7,085 nucleotides of DNA, taken from Gammaproteobacteria bacterium. Lineage in GTDB: Bacteria > Pseudomonadota > Gammaproteobacteria > GRL18. The stretch lies in assembly GCA_024511395.1 (NCBI GenBank), contig JANELJ010000116.1:1-7085 (forward strand), given 5' to 3'. The stretch's first letter is position 1. Each line of letters begins with the position of its first letter. Shown one piece after another: positions 1 to 5,918 of this stretch. The position numbers and the translations under genes are program-made. The notes under the pieces are model-generated. The model was not told where the DNA came from and ran no database searches. It saw only the letters and a program-made list of their open reading frames with translations.

Positions 1-150
1 CTAAACGAGATAAGTCTACTGGACTTTATCAGTTTGGTGTAGAACCTAATTATGGAGTTACATCCTGATGGGTAAACTATTGAAACGAAATGATAAAATC
101 CTTAAAGACATACCTATGAATAAATAATAGCACATAATATCCCCAAAATA
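1..150. other. Lead-in with no convincing gene
   Basis: No recognisable gene was found here. One + strand frame is open from the window edge to a TGA at 66-68; its 21-residue tail, ending in GVTS, matches no family I know and could be the end of an upstream gene. A 19-codon ORF (68-127, starting MGKLLKRN) begins on an ATG that overlaps that TGA as TGATG, a junction that allows translational coupling, but there is no other support for it. An in-frame TAA at 121-123 blocks the EAL frame that follows, and no frame here encodes the missing first half of an EAL domain. Confidence 0.3.
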
Positions 151-483
151 TTGCATAAGTTAAATCTATTTCCTATGCTTTACAGGTACTTATCATATTA
201 TTCACGTTTAACCGGACTGCCCATCAGTTATCTTAAAATTGACGGCTCTCTCATCAAAAATATGCTAAATAATGACAATGATTGTAAAATTGTTCAGTCT
301 ATTATTGATTGTGCACACGACCTAGGTTATCTGACCATTGCTGAATTTGTGGAAAACGAAGCTCTGGCCAAAGCACTGACGGAAATGAAGGTCGATTACT
401 TACAGGGATATTACTTAGGAAAACCGGAAATTTATGACTTCAGCAAGGATGCGACCCCCGAACCAGTCATGTTTCAATCTTAG
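151..483 (+). pseudogene. C-terminal remnant of an EAL-domain (cyclic-di-GMP phosphodiesterase family) protein
   Basis: The 110-residue frame matches only the second half of an EAL domain. Visible landmarks are YLKIDGSLI (about residues 28-36, the conserved LKID strand), AEFVEN (about 64-69, equivalent to AEGVE) and QGYYLGKP (about 85-92, the closing QGY-x4-P motif). The EAL signature, the metal-binding residues of the first half and the DDFG loop are absent. A full domain is about 240 residues, so this piece cannot hydrolyse cyclic-di-GMP. Similarity starts near residue 18. The nominal TTG start has no Shine-Dalgarno sequence, and an in-frame TAA lies 30 bases upstream. The 3' end overlaps the comF remnant. 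A truncated relic is likelier than a functional gene; whether the 5' half was lost by deletion or by rearrangement is not visible. Confidence 0.75.
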
Positions 484-1182
484 CCTCTATATTCATAAAA
501 CCCTGGACAGGCTGTTCCCCTGTCATTGTCTATTCTGCCTGGAAAAAATCAGTAGCCACCATGAGCAGGGTGCAAATATTGAAGTATGTCGTTATTGCAG
601 TGAACAATTCATTCACAATAACCGTGCCTGTCAGCGCTGTGCACTGCCCCTAAAGCATTCTGAAAACCATATCTGCGGTAATTGCCTGAGCCATAAGTAT
701 TATTTTGAACAGGTGTACAGTCCCTTTATTTACACTAATGAAATTCGTTATCTTGTCCGGCAGCTTAAATACCACAATAAAATACACTATGCCGAACTCT
801 GGCCGGGTTATTTATCCAGCAAAGTAAAGACTTTAATAATTTCAGACTTCCTCAGCGGCTCAGACAGAGAGGCTATAATCAGGCCCTAGAACTGACCCGA
901 AGCTTATCCAGGCATTTCCATATTCCTATGGATTATCATAGTCTGATCCGTTATCGTTCTACCGGACTTCAGGCTGGACTCAATGCCCGGGAAAGACAGA
1001 AAAATGTCCGCAATGCCTTTAAAATAACCACAGCAGGCCGCAACTCCAGTTTATCGAAAGTACAACATATTGCCCTGGTTGATGATGTTATGACCACCGG
1101 CAGCACCCTTAATGAAGCGGCCAGAATACTTAAACAGGCCGGTATTCAACGGGTCGATGGCTGAATAATAGCGCGAGCCTGA
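434..1182 (+). pseudogene. comF: comF pseudogene (ComF / phosphoribosyltransferase-like competence protein), frameshift plus nonsense
   Basis: ComF proteins carry an N-terminal zinc-binding CxxC region and a C-terminal phosphoribosyltransferase-type fold, and are linked to DNA uptake. Frame 434-889 shows four CxxC pairs (CLFC, CRYC, CQRC, CGNC) followed by the YLVRQLKYH segment. The protein then continues in another frame from about 844: RLPQRLRQRGYNQALEL, the TGLQAGLNARERQKNVRNAF region, and the PRPP-binding motif ALVDDVMTTGSTL. The junction at about 842-849 lacks most of the usual IIPVPLH motif, which fits a deletion of about 7 bases. Near the end, a TGA at 1162-1164 replaces the conserved Trp codon of the VD-x-W-x-x-ARA tail; reading through it gives IIARA and a natural stop at 1180-1182. 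The original start is unclear: ATG 434 or 449, or a start near 470 if one T was inserted. Two independent lesions make loss of function likely. Confidence 0.85.
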
Positions 1183-1227
1183 AAACAGTCACGCTCATAG
1201 ATTCTGAATAGTAAAAAGGTAACACCT

Positions 1228-2124
1228 GTGCTGACAGCAACCACTCATCCCATTTATATCATCGGCCACGGATATATGGGGCATAAGCTACTGCAGGCGC
1301 TGCTGGAACAGTCTCTGGCCTCAGCTGAGCAGATCACCTCAGTCGCCAGAAGCCTGCCTGAGCCTCACTCCCAAAACCCTCATCTGGTCTGGGATCTTGA
1401 CAGTACAGAAGCGGTTAACCATTCTATCCCGAAGCCTAATGCCATAATCTTTTATTTTGTCCCGCCGCCACCCAAAGGCCGGCAGGATACCAGAGTTCAG
1501 ACTTTTATTGCACAGCTGGAACAAAATACCCAAGCGGAAACCAAACCCGCAAAAATTGTACTGATCAGCACAACCGGCGTTTACGGTAATTGTCATGGTC
1601 AGTGGGTGGATGAAACAACGCCCCTGAATCCATCAGTGGATCGTGCCCGACGCCGGGCCGATGCCGAACAGCAGTTTCAGCATTATGCACAAAACCATAA
1701 TATCCCCCTGGTGATCCTCAGAGTATCCGGAATTTATGCCGCTGATAAACTGCCCCTGAAACGCATACAGGCACAAACGCCTGTGGTTCAGGAAGAAGAT
1801 TCACCCTATAGCAACCGTATTCATGCCAATGACTTACTGAACATCTGTCTTATTGCAGGTCTTAATCCTGATATTGAGGGTGTTTATAACTGTTCTGACA
1901 GCCACCCCACTACCATGTATGACTATTTTATGCGCGTAGCCCGTGCCAGCTATTTACCAGCCCCCCCGGCCATCAGTCGTGAGCAGGCCCGCTCTGAACT
2001 GTCCAGCGGCATGTTGTCCTATATGGATGAGTCACGCCGTATTGATAACCACAAGCTGCTGAAAGACTTTAAACTGACTTTAAAATACCCTGATCTGGAG
2101 CAGGGGTTAAAAGATCTGACTTGA
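1228..2124 (+). CDS. Atypical SDR / NAD(P)-dependent epimerase-like protein (YeeZ-like)
   Basis: This complete 298-residue protein has an N-terminal Rossmann nucleotide-binding motif, IIGHGYMG (GxGxxG, residues 13-18). It is followed by STTGVYG (114-120), the WVDETTPLNP segment (126-135) with the arginine-rich DRARRRADAE stretch (138-147), and RIHANDLL (197-204), equivalent to the R-x-H-V-D-D-L segment of extended SDR proteins. This arrangement is typical of the small YeeZ-like oxidoreductases of proteobacteria, whose substrate is not established. The classical YxxxK pair is not obvious, so an oxidoreductase reaction is family inference only. The start is GTG at 1228, with AAAAAGGT about 8 bases upstream; no earlier start is plausible. 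It lies 45 bases after the ancestral end of comF. It is probably cytoplasmic, as no signal peptide or membrane segment is visible. Confidence 0.8.
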   Translation: MLTATTHPIYIIGHGYMGHKLLQALLEQSLASAEQITSVARSLPEPHSQNPHLVWDLDSTEAVNHSIPKPNAIIFYFVPPPPKGRQDTRVQTFIAQLEQNTQAETKPAKIVLISTTGVYGNCHGQWVDETTPLNPSVDRARRRADAEQQFQHYAQNHNIPLVILRVSGIYAADKLPLKRIQAQTPVVQEEDSPYSNRIHANDLLNICLIAGLNPDIEGVYNCSDSHPTTMYDYFMRVARASYLPAPPAISREQARSELSSGMLSYMDESRRIDNHKLLKDFKLTLKYPDLEQGLKDLT

Positions 2125-2276
2125 TATAAATCGCTATTTTCTGCAGCCTAGAGGATAAACCTAAATAAATTTTTCTAAAATACTGGCAGTTCAGACAATA
2201 TCGGATTAATATCCACTGTATATATTTATTATGCACAGAACAGGCATACCACCCTTTTCAGAAAAGAGTCCAGGCA

Positions 2277-3254
2277 ATGAGTTTAATTGACCAGTACAAT
2301 CGGGAAATCAAATACCTGCGATTATCGGTAACGGATCGCTGTGATCTGCGCTGTTTTTATTGCATGCCTAAAGGCTTTGACGGTTATGAAGAACCGGAAG
2401 ACTGGCTCTGCTTTGATGAAATTGAACGGGTTATTGCCTCCTTTACCCGTCTGGGCGTCAGTGCTGTACGTCTGACCGGCGGCGAACCTTTGCTGCGTAA
2501 GGATCTGCCCGTACTGGCCCGGCGTCTGTCCGCCCTGCCCGGTCTGGATGATTTATCCCTCAGTACCAATGCCACCCGCCTTGGAAAACATGCCGAAGCT
2601 CTGCATAATGCCAGAATTTCCCGTATTAATGTCAGTCTGGATACAGTCAATCCACAGAAGTTTAAAGACATTACCCAAGGTAAACTGGAAAAAATTACCG
2701 ATGGCCTGCTGCAGGCCAAAACCATCGGCCTTGATCCCATAAAGATCAATATGGTGATTATGAAAGGCGTCAATGATGATGATGTTGAGGCTATGGTGGA
2801 TTTCTGCATGGAGCACGGTTTTACTCTGCGCTTTATTGAAATCATGCCAGTCGGCGATACTGGACGTAATGCAGTGGACCACTACATCAGCCTGGATATT
2901 ATTGAACAACGCCTGGCAGAAAAATACCAGCTAATCCCGGCCGTTATGTCCGGCGCCGGCCCGGCACGTTATGTACAGGTGGCCGGAACCGATCTTAAAA
3001 TCGGATTTATCACCCCTATCTCTCAGCATTTCTGTGACACCTGCAACCGGGTCCGCCTGTCTGCAACCGGCACCTTATATATGTGCCTGGGTGATGAACA
3101 CAAATACGAACTGCGTCACCTGCTGCGTGAGGGGATCAGTGACACTGATCTGGACCAGGTCATCCGTGATGCAATTAATCTGAAACCTCTTAAACATGAA
3201 TTTAACGAAAAACCTGAAAAGGTTGTCCGCTTTATGTCAATGACCGGCGGCTAA
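2277..3254 (+). CDS. moaA: GTP 3',8-cyclase MoaA (molybdenum cofactor biosynthesis)
   Basis: MoaA is a cytoplasmic radical SAM enzyme that converts GTP to 3',8-cyclo-7,8-dihydro-GTP, the first step of molybdopterin synthesis, with MoaC acting next. The 325-residue length is normal. The SAM-binding 4Fe-4S cluster motif CDLRCFYC is at C22, C26 and C29, followed by LTGGEPLLR (66-74) and the LSLSTNA and INVSLD strands. The second, GTP-binding 4Fe-4S cluster is held by C253, C256 and C270, with the arginine-bearing NRVRL segment at 257-261. The protein ends in the Gly-Gly tail (324-325) needed for activity. All catalytic elements are present, so it should be functional. The ATG is preceded by a weak GAG at about 8 bases. 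No other moa gene is adjacent. A 152-base AT-rich spacer upstream shows no clear promoter. Confidence 0.97.
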   Translation: MSLIDQYNREIKYLRLSVTDRCDLRCFYCMPKGFDGYEEPEDWLCFDEIERVIASFTRLGVSAVRLTGGEPLLRKDLPVLARRLSALPGLDDLSLSTNATRLGKHAEALHNARISRINVSLDTVNPQKFKDITQGKLEKITDGLLQAKTIGLDPIKINMVIMKGVNDDDVEAMVDFCMEHGFTLRFIEIMPVGDTGRNAVDHYISLDIIEQRLAEKYQLIPAVMSGAGPARYVQVAGTDLKIGFITPISQHFCDTCNRVRLSATGTLYMCLGDEHKYELRHLLREGISDTDLDQVIRDAINLKPLKHEFNEKPEKVVRFMSMTGG

Positions 3255-3264
3255 GCTCTCTAAC

Positions 3265-3299
3265 ACCTAAAACCTCTCACCTGAAACCTAAAACCTGCT
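3265..3299 (+). repeat. Five tandem heptamers headed by ACCT
   Basis: Starting ten bases after the moaA stop, five 7-base units follow without gaps at 3265, 3272, 3279, 3286 and 3293. They read ACCTAAA, ACCTCTC, ACCTGAA, ACCTAAA and ACCTGCT. ACCT is invariant and the last three bases vary. The longest exact copy is the 11-mer ACCTAAAACCT at 3265 and 3286, 21 bases apart. Another ACCTGAT occurs out of phase at 3304. It does not resemble a CRISPR repeat. Function is unknown. Confidence 0.7.
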
Positions 3300-3305
3300 C
3301 TTTAC

Positions 3306-3325
3306 CTGATACAGATCAGTTTTTT
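3306..3325 (+). promoter_or_regulatory. FNR-like palindrome followed by a T run
   Basis: CTGAT-ACAG-ATCAG is a perfect 5-4-5 inverted repeat followed directly by six T (3320-3325). It shares the 12-base core TGATACAGATCA, including the ACAG spacer, with the exact FNR operator at 3943-3956 and differs only in the outermost base pair. It may be a weak FNR-family site, a very short terminator for moaA, or both. A 5-bp stem is weak as a terminator. Its centre lies 41.5 bases from the first base of the -10 at 3354, about 12 bases further than class II activation requires, so activation from here is doubtful. Confidence 0.45.
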
Positions 3326-3330
3326 GCTCT

Positions 3331-3359
3331 TTCATGACTCTCACCCGAAGCGTTATAAT
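3331..3359 (+). promoter_or_regulatory. Putative promoter of the AP2-like gene
   Basis: An exact -10 hexamer, TATAAT, is at 3354-3359. Seventeen bases upstream is TTCATG (3331-3336), a poor -35 match. Initiation would be near 3366, giving a leader of about 94 bases to the ATG at 3460. The weak -35 suggests help from an activator or low basal activity. This is a match by eye, with no experimental support. Confidence 0.4.
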
Positions 3360-3397
3360 TAAAGTTATTAGAATTATTCTTTCTTTAATTCATACTT

Positions 3398-3421
3398 AGC
3401 TTTATAAAGTTCAGCTTTATA
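3398..3421 (+). repeat. Direct repeat AGCTTTATA with embedded palindrome
   Basis: AGCTTTATA occurs at 3398-3406 and 3413-3421, 15 bases apart. The first copy overlaps the perfect 10-base palindrome CTTTATAAAG (3400-3409). It lies between the predicted promoter and the AP2-like start codon, a position where a transcription-unit operator or leader element could act. The region is AT-rich, so chance is a real possibility. Confidence 0.3.
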
Positions 3422-3459
3422 TACAGATTAAACTGATTTAATAAAGGGTAGGTGTAATT

Positions 3460-3936
3460 ATGGGTGTATCAGAAAATAATGCTCACTATGGGCACCGTCT
3501 CAGAGTCTATCGTAAAATCGGCGATGTTATTTATGATGAGGTCTACTACCTGACTGAAAACGGCAAACCGGTCACCAAAAAACGCGAACGAGAAATTCGC
3601 TCCCTAGCCAAAGCCAGAGACAGAGAACTGCTGGCCATGCAGAAAGAATATCAGCAGGAAATGGAAGCCGCCAACCCGATTAAATTCCACAGCGATGGCC
3701 GCATCGTGGGTCTCACACGCCAGCAGCAGCACAACAACAAGGGCAGAGTGGTTGATATTTTCAAGCTGCGTATTTGCCTGCCTGACGGCAGTATTTCCTG
3801 GGGCAGTATCAGCATCGATCTACATGGCTTTGACAAGGCCTTTGATATGGCACTGGATCGCATTGTTGAGGTACTGGGTATTAATCGAAGAACTAAAATT
3901 TACCGCAAAATGAAAGCAGCCAAAAAAGCTTATTAA
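3460..3936 (+). CDS. Small basic protein with an AP2-like putative DNA-binding region
   Basis: This 158-residue protein has no assigned function. Residues 1-35 include a short beta-like segment; 36-69 are highly charged and probably helical (TKKREREIRSLAKARDREL). Residues 80-140 resemble the AP2/integrase-type three-strand-plus-helix DNA-binding fold of bacteria: GRIVGLTRQQQ, then FKLRICLPDGSISWGSISI, then GFDKAFDMALDRIVEVLG, corresponding to the strand, strand and helix pattern in which a G-x-x-x-A-F-x-x-A helix closes the domain. The C-terminus (142-158) is lysine/arginine-rich. No membrane segment or signal is seen. Start ATG 3460 has AGGGTAGG upstream with about 6 bases spacing. The stop codon lies within the left arm of the following hairpin. 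A regulatory role is inference from the fold resemblance; a general chromosomal AP2-like protein unrelated to the operon is equally possible. Confidence 0.6.
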   Translation: MGVSENNAHYGHRLRVYRKIGDVIYDEVYYLTENGKPVTKKREREIRSLAKARDRELLAMQKEYQQEMEAANPIKFHSDGRIVGLTRQQQHNNKGRVVDIFKLRICLPDGSISWGSISIDLHGFDKAFDMALDRIVEVLGINRRTKIYRKMKAAKKAY

Positions 3937-3976
3937 TTTGCCTTGATACAGATCAAGGCAAATTAATAAGCTTTTT
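3923..3976. terminator. Perfect 25-bp hairpin terminator with an FNR box at its apex
   Basis: The arms 3923-3947 and 3952-3976 are exact reverse complements around the four-base loop ACAG. The outer three pairs are A:T and come from the A run on the left and the T run on the right. The A-rich left flank and T-rich right flank make it a plausible bidirectional terminator. The last codons and the TAA (3934-3936) of the AP2-like gene are part of the left arm. The innermost five pairs plus loop are an exact FNR operator, so the same DNA may act as a protein site and, once transcribed from upstream, as an RNA hairpin. Confidence 0.85.
3943..3956. promoter_or_regulatory. FNR-family operator (TTGAT-N4-ATCAA), exact consensus
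   Basis: TTGATACAGATCAA matches the FNR/Anr consensus at all ten specified positions. FNR is an oxygen-labile 4Fe-4S regulator that activates anaerobic respiration genes; the related NO sensor Dnr reads almost the same site, so the two cannot be told apart here. The centre, 3949.5, is 28.5 bases from the first base of TAAAAT at 3978. Class II FNR activation has about 29.5. The next gene downstream is the octaheme cytochrome operon. Confidence 0.8.
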
Positions 3977-3977
3977 A

Positions 3978-3983
3978 TAAAAT
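3978..3983 (+). promoter_or_regulatory. -10 element of the predicted FNR-dependent promoter
   Basis: TAAAAT matches the TATAAT consensus at five of six positions. The corresponding -35 position (3955-3960, AAGGCA) has no resemblance to TTGACA, as expected for an activator-dependent class II promoter. Predicted initiation is near 3990, leaving a leader of about 204 bases before the octaheme cytochrome ATG. An alternative overlapping hexamer, TATAAA, is at 3976-3981. Confidence 0.55.
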
Positions 3984-4008
3984 GTAACAGATAATACTTA
4001 TTAAAAAT

Positions 4009-4054
4009 GCCATCCTGTTGATTGCACCTCTTGATTGCAAAAGAACAAGATGGC
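4009..4054 (+). repeat. Leader stem-loop with an internal 9-base direct repeat
   Basis: GCCATCCTGTT (4009-4019) pairs with AACAAGATGGC (4044-4054) with one C-A mismatch, around a 24-base loop. Overlapping the left arm and loop are two copies of TTGATTGCA, at 4018-4026 and 4031-4039, 13 bases apart; each begins with the TTGAT half-site. It lies about 20 bases after the predicted transcription start. It could be an RNA structure or a tandem protein site; no known riboswitch is recognised. Confidence 0.45.
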
Positions 4055-4108
4055 TCTATAAAAATAATAAACGGCCCTATTTCTATTATTATAAAAGACC
4101 GTAATACA

Positions 4109-4127
4109 GGGATTTTTATCCCCCCCC
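4109..4127 (+). repeat. Small inverted repeat ending in an 8-C tract
   Basis: GGGAT (4109-4113), TTTT, ATCCC (4118-4122) is a perfect 5-bp inverted repeat. Its right arm merges into a run of eight C (4120-4127), 66 bases before the octaheme cytochrome start. The C run is in a non-coding leader, so length change would not shift a reading frame, but it could alter alternative pairing with G-rich leader stretches. Confidence 0.4.
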
Positions 4128-4144
4128 TCCGACAAAAATCAGAC

Positions 4145-4161
4145 AGCAGTTTACAACTGCT
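4145..4161. promoter_or_regulatory. Perfect 7-3-7 palindrome near the octaheme cytochrome start
   Basis: AGCAGTT-TAC-AACTGCT is an exact inverted repeat with a 3-base centre, ending 32 bases before the ATG. As RNA it would form a hairpin; as DNA it could be an operator for a dimeric regulator. I do not recognise it as the site of a known family. The position downstream of the predicted start would suit repression or leader control. Confidence 0.4.
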
Positions 4162-4178
4162 TAAAATCAATAACAATT

Positions 4179-4193
4179 GAGAGGTATCCCCTC
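4179..4193 (+). promoter_or_regulatory. Strong ribosome binding site that can pair with bases next to the start codon
   Basis: GAGAGG (4179-4184) lies 9 bases before ATG 4194 and decides that start. Its GAGG (4181-4184) is complementary to CCTC (4190-4193), directly before the ATG, with a 5-base loop. A four-pair hairpin is weak alone, but together with the upstream inverted repeats it may modulate initiation. Confidence 0.5.
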
Positions 4194-5918
4194 ATGTTGA
4201 AACTGAGTATGGCTTTTAGTAGCGTATTAAACAGAAAATACCTGATACTATGCTATTTGCTGTTTAATCTTATTCCGCCACTGGCACTTGCAGCCAGTAT
4301 GGCTGCAGTAGAAGGTGGTAATACCGAGCTGGGTATTAACGAATACGATATAACAGCCAAAAAACGCCCGGTCGATAAGTCGGTCGTTATCCTGGGTGAA
4401 AAAGCCGAGGACACCTCCACCACTGATCATTCCAAACTAAAAGAACTGCAGGGTCCCTTTAGCAGTGGCCCGGAAGTTACTAAAGCCTGTCTGAGCTGTC
4501 ATAATAAGGCTGGGCATCAATTTATAAAAAACAAGCACTGGACCTGGAAAGTTCATATTGATAAAACCGGACAGGATCTGGGCAAGAGTGTTCTGGTCAA
4601 TAACTTCTGTACCAATGCCGCCGGCAATGAAGGCATGTGCGCCCAGTGTCATGCCGGTTACGGCATGACCGATGCCCGTACCTATGACTTTAAAAATGAG
4701 GACAATATAGACTGCCTGGTTTGCCATGAATCCACAGGTACCTATTATAAACTCCCTCCATCTCCCGGCAATAAAGCCTGTGCCGTCATGTTTGAAGGCA
4801 AGCCCAAAATTGATCTGACCAAAGTCGCACAAAGTGTCACCCTACCGGGACGCAGCAACTGCGGTGCTTGCCATTTTTACGGCGGTGGCGGCGATAATGT
4901 TAAACACGGGGACTTATCCTCAGTACTCTTTGAACCGCCCAAAAGCGTGGATGTACACATGGGTGTTGATGGGGAAAACTTCTCCTGTGTTATCTGTCAT
5001 GTAGGCGAAGGTCATGAATGGTCCGGCAGCCGTTATGAGCCCATAGCCAAAGACACCATAGGTCAGGGCAAGCCCGGCCTGGCACGACAGACAGCGACCT
5101 GTGAAAGCTGTCATGGTCTGCAGCCCCATCCCGGTAATTTAATGGGTCTGAAACTTAATGATCATACTGACCGGGTTGCCTGCCAGACCTGTCATATTCC
5201 CGAATACGCCACCGGCGGTGTTGCAACCAAAACCCATTGGGACTGGCGCACCGCCGGTAAGCTGAAAAACGGTGAAGGCTATCGTGAAGAAGGCTATATC
5301 CAGGGTAATGGTGAACCCCGCCATACCTATAAATCCATTAAGGGTAATTTTAAATACGGTGAAAACCTCAAACCCATGTATGTCTGGTTTAACGGTACCG
5401 AACGTTATCTGACCGTACATGATAAGTTTGATCCCGCTAAGCCGGTAGAAATTAATCATCTGGAAGGCAGTCCTGATGATCCCAATTCCCGAATCTGGCC
5501 GTTTAAGCGTATGGAAACCATCCAGCCTTATGATAAGGGTAATAACACCCTGGTGTATATGCACTTATGGGGTAATGACCCCGATGCCTTCTGGGGCAAT
5601 TATGATTTTGCCCGTGCCATTAAACACGGCATGGATGATTTTCAGCTACCCTATAGCGGTGACTTCAATTTTGTCAAAACCTATTCCTACTGGCCCGTCA
5701 CCCACATGGTGGCACCCAAGGAAAAAGCCCTGGCCTGTAAGGAATGCCACTCTAAAGACGGACGTCTGAAAGATCTGGAGGGTATGTATATTCCCGGCAG
5801 AGACACAAACCCTTGGGTTGAAAAAATTGGTATTTTTGCTGTACTGGCCACCTTACTCGGCGTCCTGGTACATGGCCTGATCCGTATACTGTTTAGCCGC
5901 AGGAGGAAAGCATCATGA
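4194..5918 (+). CDS. otr: Membrane-anchored octaheme c-type cytochrome, tetrathionate reductase (OTR) family
   Basis: This 574-residue protein carries eight CXXCH haem sites: CLSCH 99-103, CAQCH 149-153, CLVCH 174-178, CGACH 223-227, CVICH 265-269, CESCH 303-307, CQTCH 330-334 and CKECH 515-519. Spacing and surrounding motifs fit the octaheme tetrathionate reductase family. The characterised Shewanella member reduces tetrathionate, nitrite and hydroxylamine in vitro; the physiological substrate here cannot be read. That enzyme's active-site haem has a Lys ligand; K186, in the GTYYK segment just after haem 3, is my candidate. Residues 14-34 form a signal peptide, with cleavage likely near ALAA (31-34), so the catalytic part is periplasmic. 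Residues 545-567 form a C-terminal membrane helix followed by a basic SRRRK tail inside the cell. C139 and C196 are cysteines outside haem motifs. Its TGA overlaps the cytochrome b start. Confidence 0.9.
   Translation: MLKLSMAFSSVLNRKYLILCYLLFNLIPPLALAASMAAVEGGNTELGINEYDITAKKRPVDKSVVILGEKAEDTSTTDHSKLKELQGPFSSGPEVTKACLSCHNKAGHQFIKNKHWTWKVHIDKTGQDLGKSVLVNNFCTNAAGNEGMCAQCHAGYGMTDARTYDFKNEDNIDCLVCHESTGTYYKLPPSPGNKACAVMFEGKPKIDLTKVAQSVTLPGRSNCGACHFYGGGGDNVKHGDLSSVLFEPPKSVDVHMGVDGENFSCVICHVGEGHEWSGSRYEPIAKDTIGQGKPGLARQTATCESCHGLQPHPGNLMGLKLNDHTDRVACQTCHIPEYATGGVATKTHWDWRTAGKLKNGEGYREEGYIQGNGEPRHTYKSIKGNFKYGENLKPMYVWFNGTERYLTVHDKFDPAKPVEINHLEGSPDDPNSRIWPFKRMETIQPYDKGNNTLVYMHLWGNDPDAFWGNYDFARAIKHGMDDFQLPYSGDFNFVKTYSYWPVTHMVAPKEKALACKECHSKDGRLKDLEGMYIPGRDTNPWVEKIGIFAVLATLLGVLVHGLIRILFSRRRKAS

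Noticed and set aside
68..127. A real 19-codon small gene
   Set aside because: Only a TGATG overlap supports it; there is no conserved motif and it lies in a damaged region, so it was not called as a gene.
1162..1164. TGA read as tryptophan (alternative genetic code) or selenocysteine
   Set aside because: TGA is a clean terminator of the SDR and octaheme genes in this window, comF also has a frameshift, and no selenocysteine context exists at a conserved Trp position.
2121..2134. TTGATATAAATCGC as an FNR site for moaA
   Set aside because: Only the left half matches fully; the right half matches three of five bases. It overlaps the SDR stop codon, and no -10 lies at a suitable distance.
2125..2276. 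Moco riboswitch upstream of moaA
   Set aside because: The 152-base spacer is AT-rich, and I see none of the long GC-containing paired arms expected of that motif; only short pairings such as GGAT/ATCC were found.
2384..2909. Minus-strand open frames across moaA
   Set aside because: They lie fully inside a strongly conserved moaA and have low-complexity or unrecognisable products.
3265..3310. CRISPR array
   Set aside because: Units are 7 bases with no spacers; nothing resembles a CRISPR repeat and no cas gene is present.
4437..5564. Long open frames on the minus strand across the octaheme gene
   Set aside because: They are shadows of the + strand cytochrome gene, with no ribosome binding sites and no recognisable domains.
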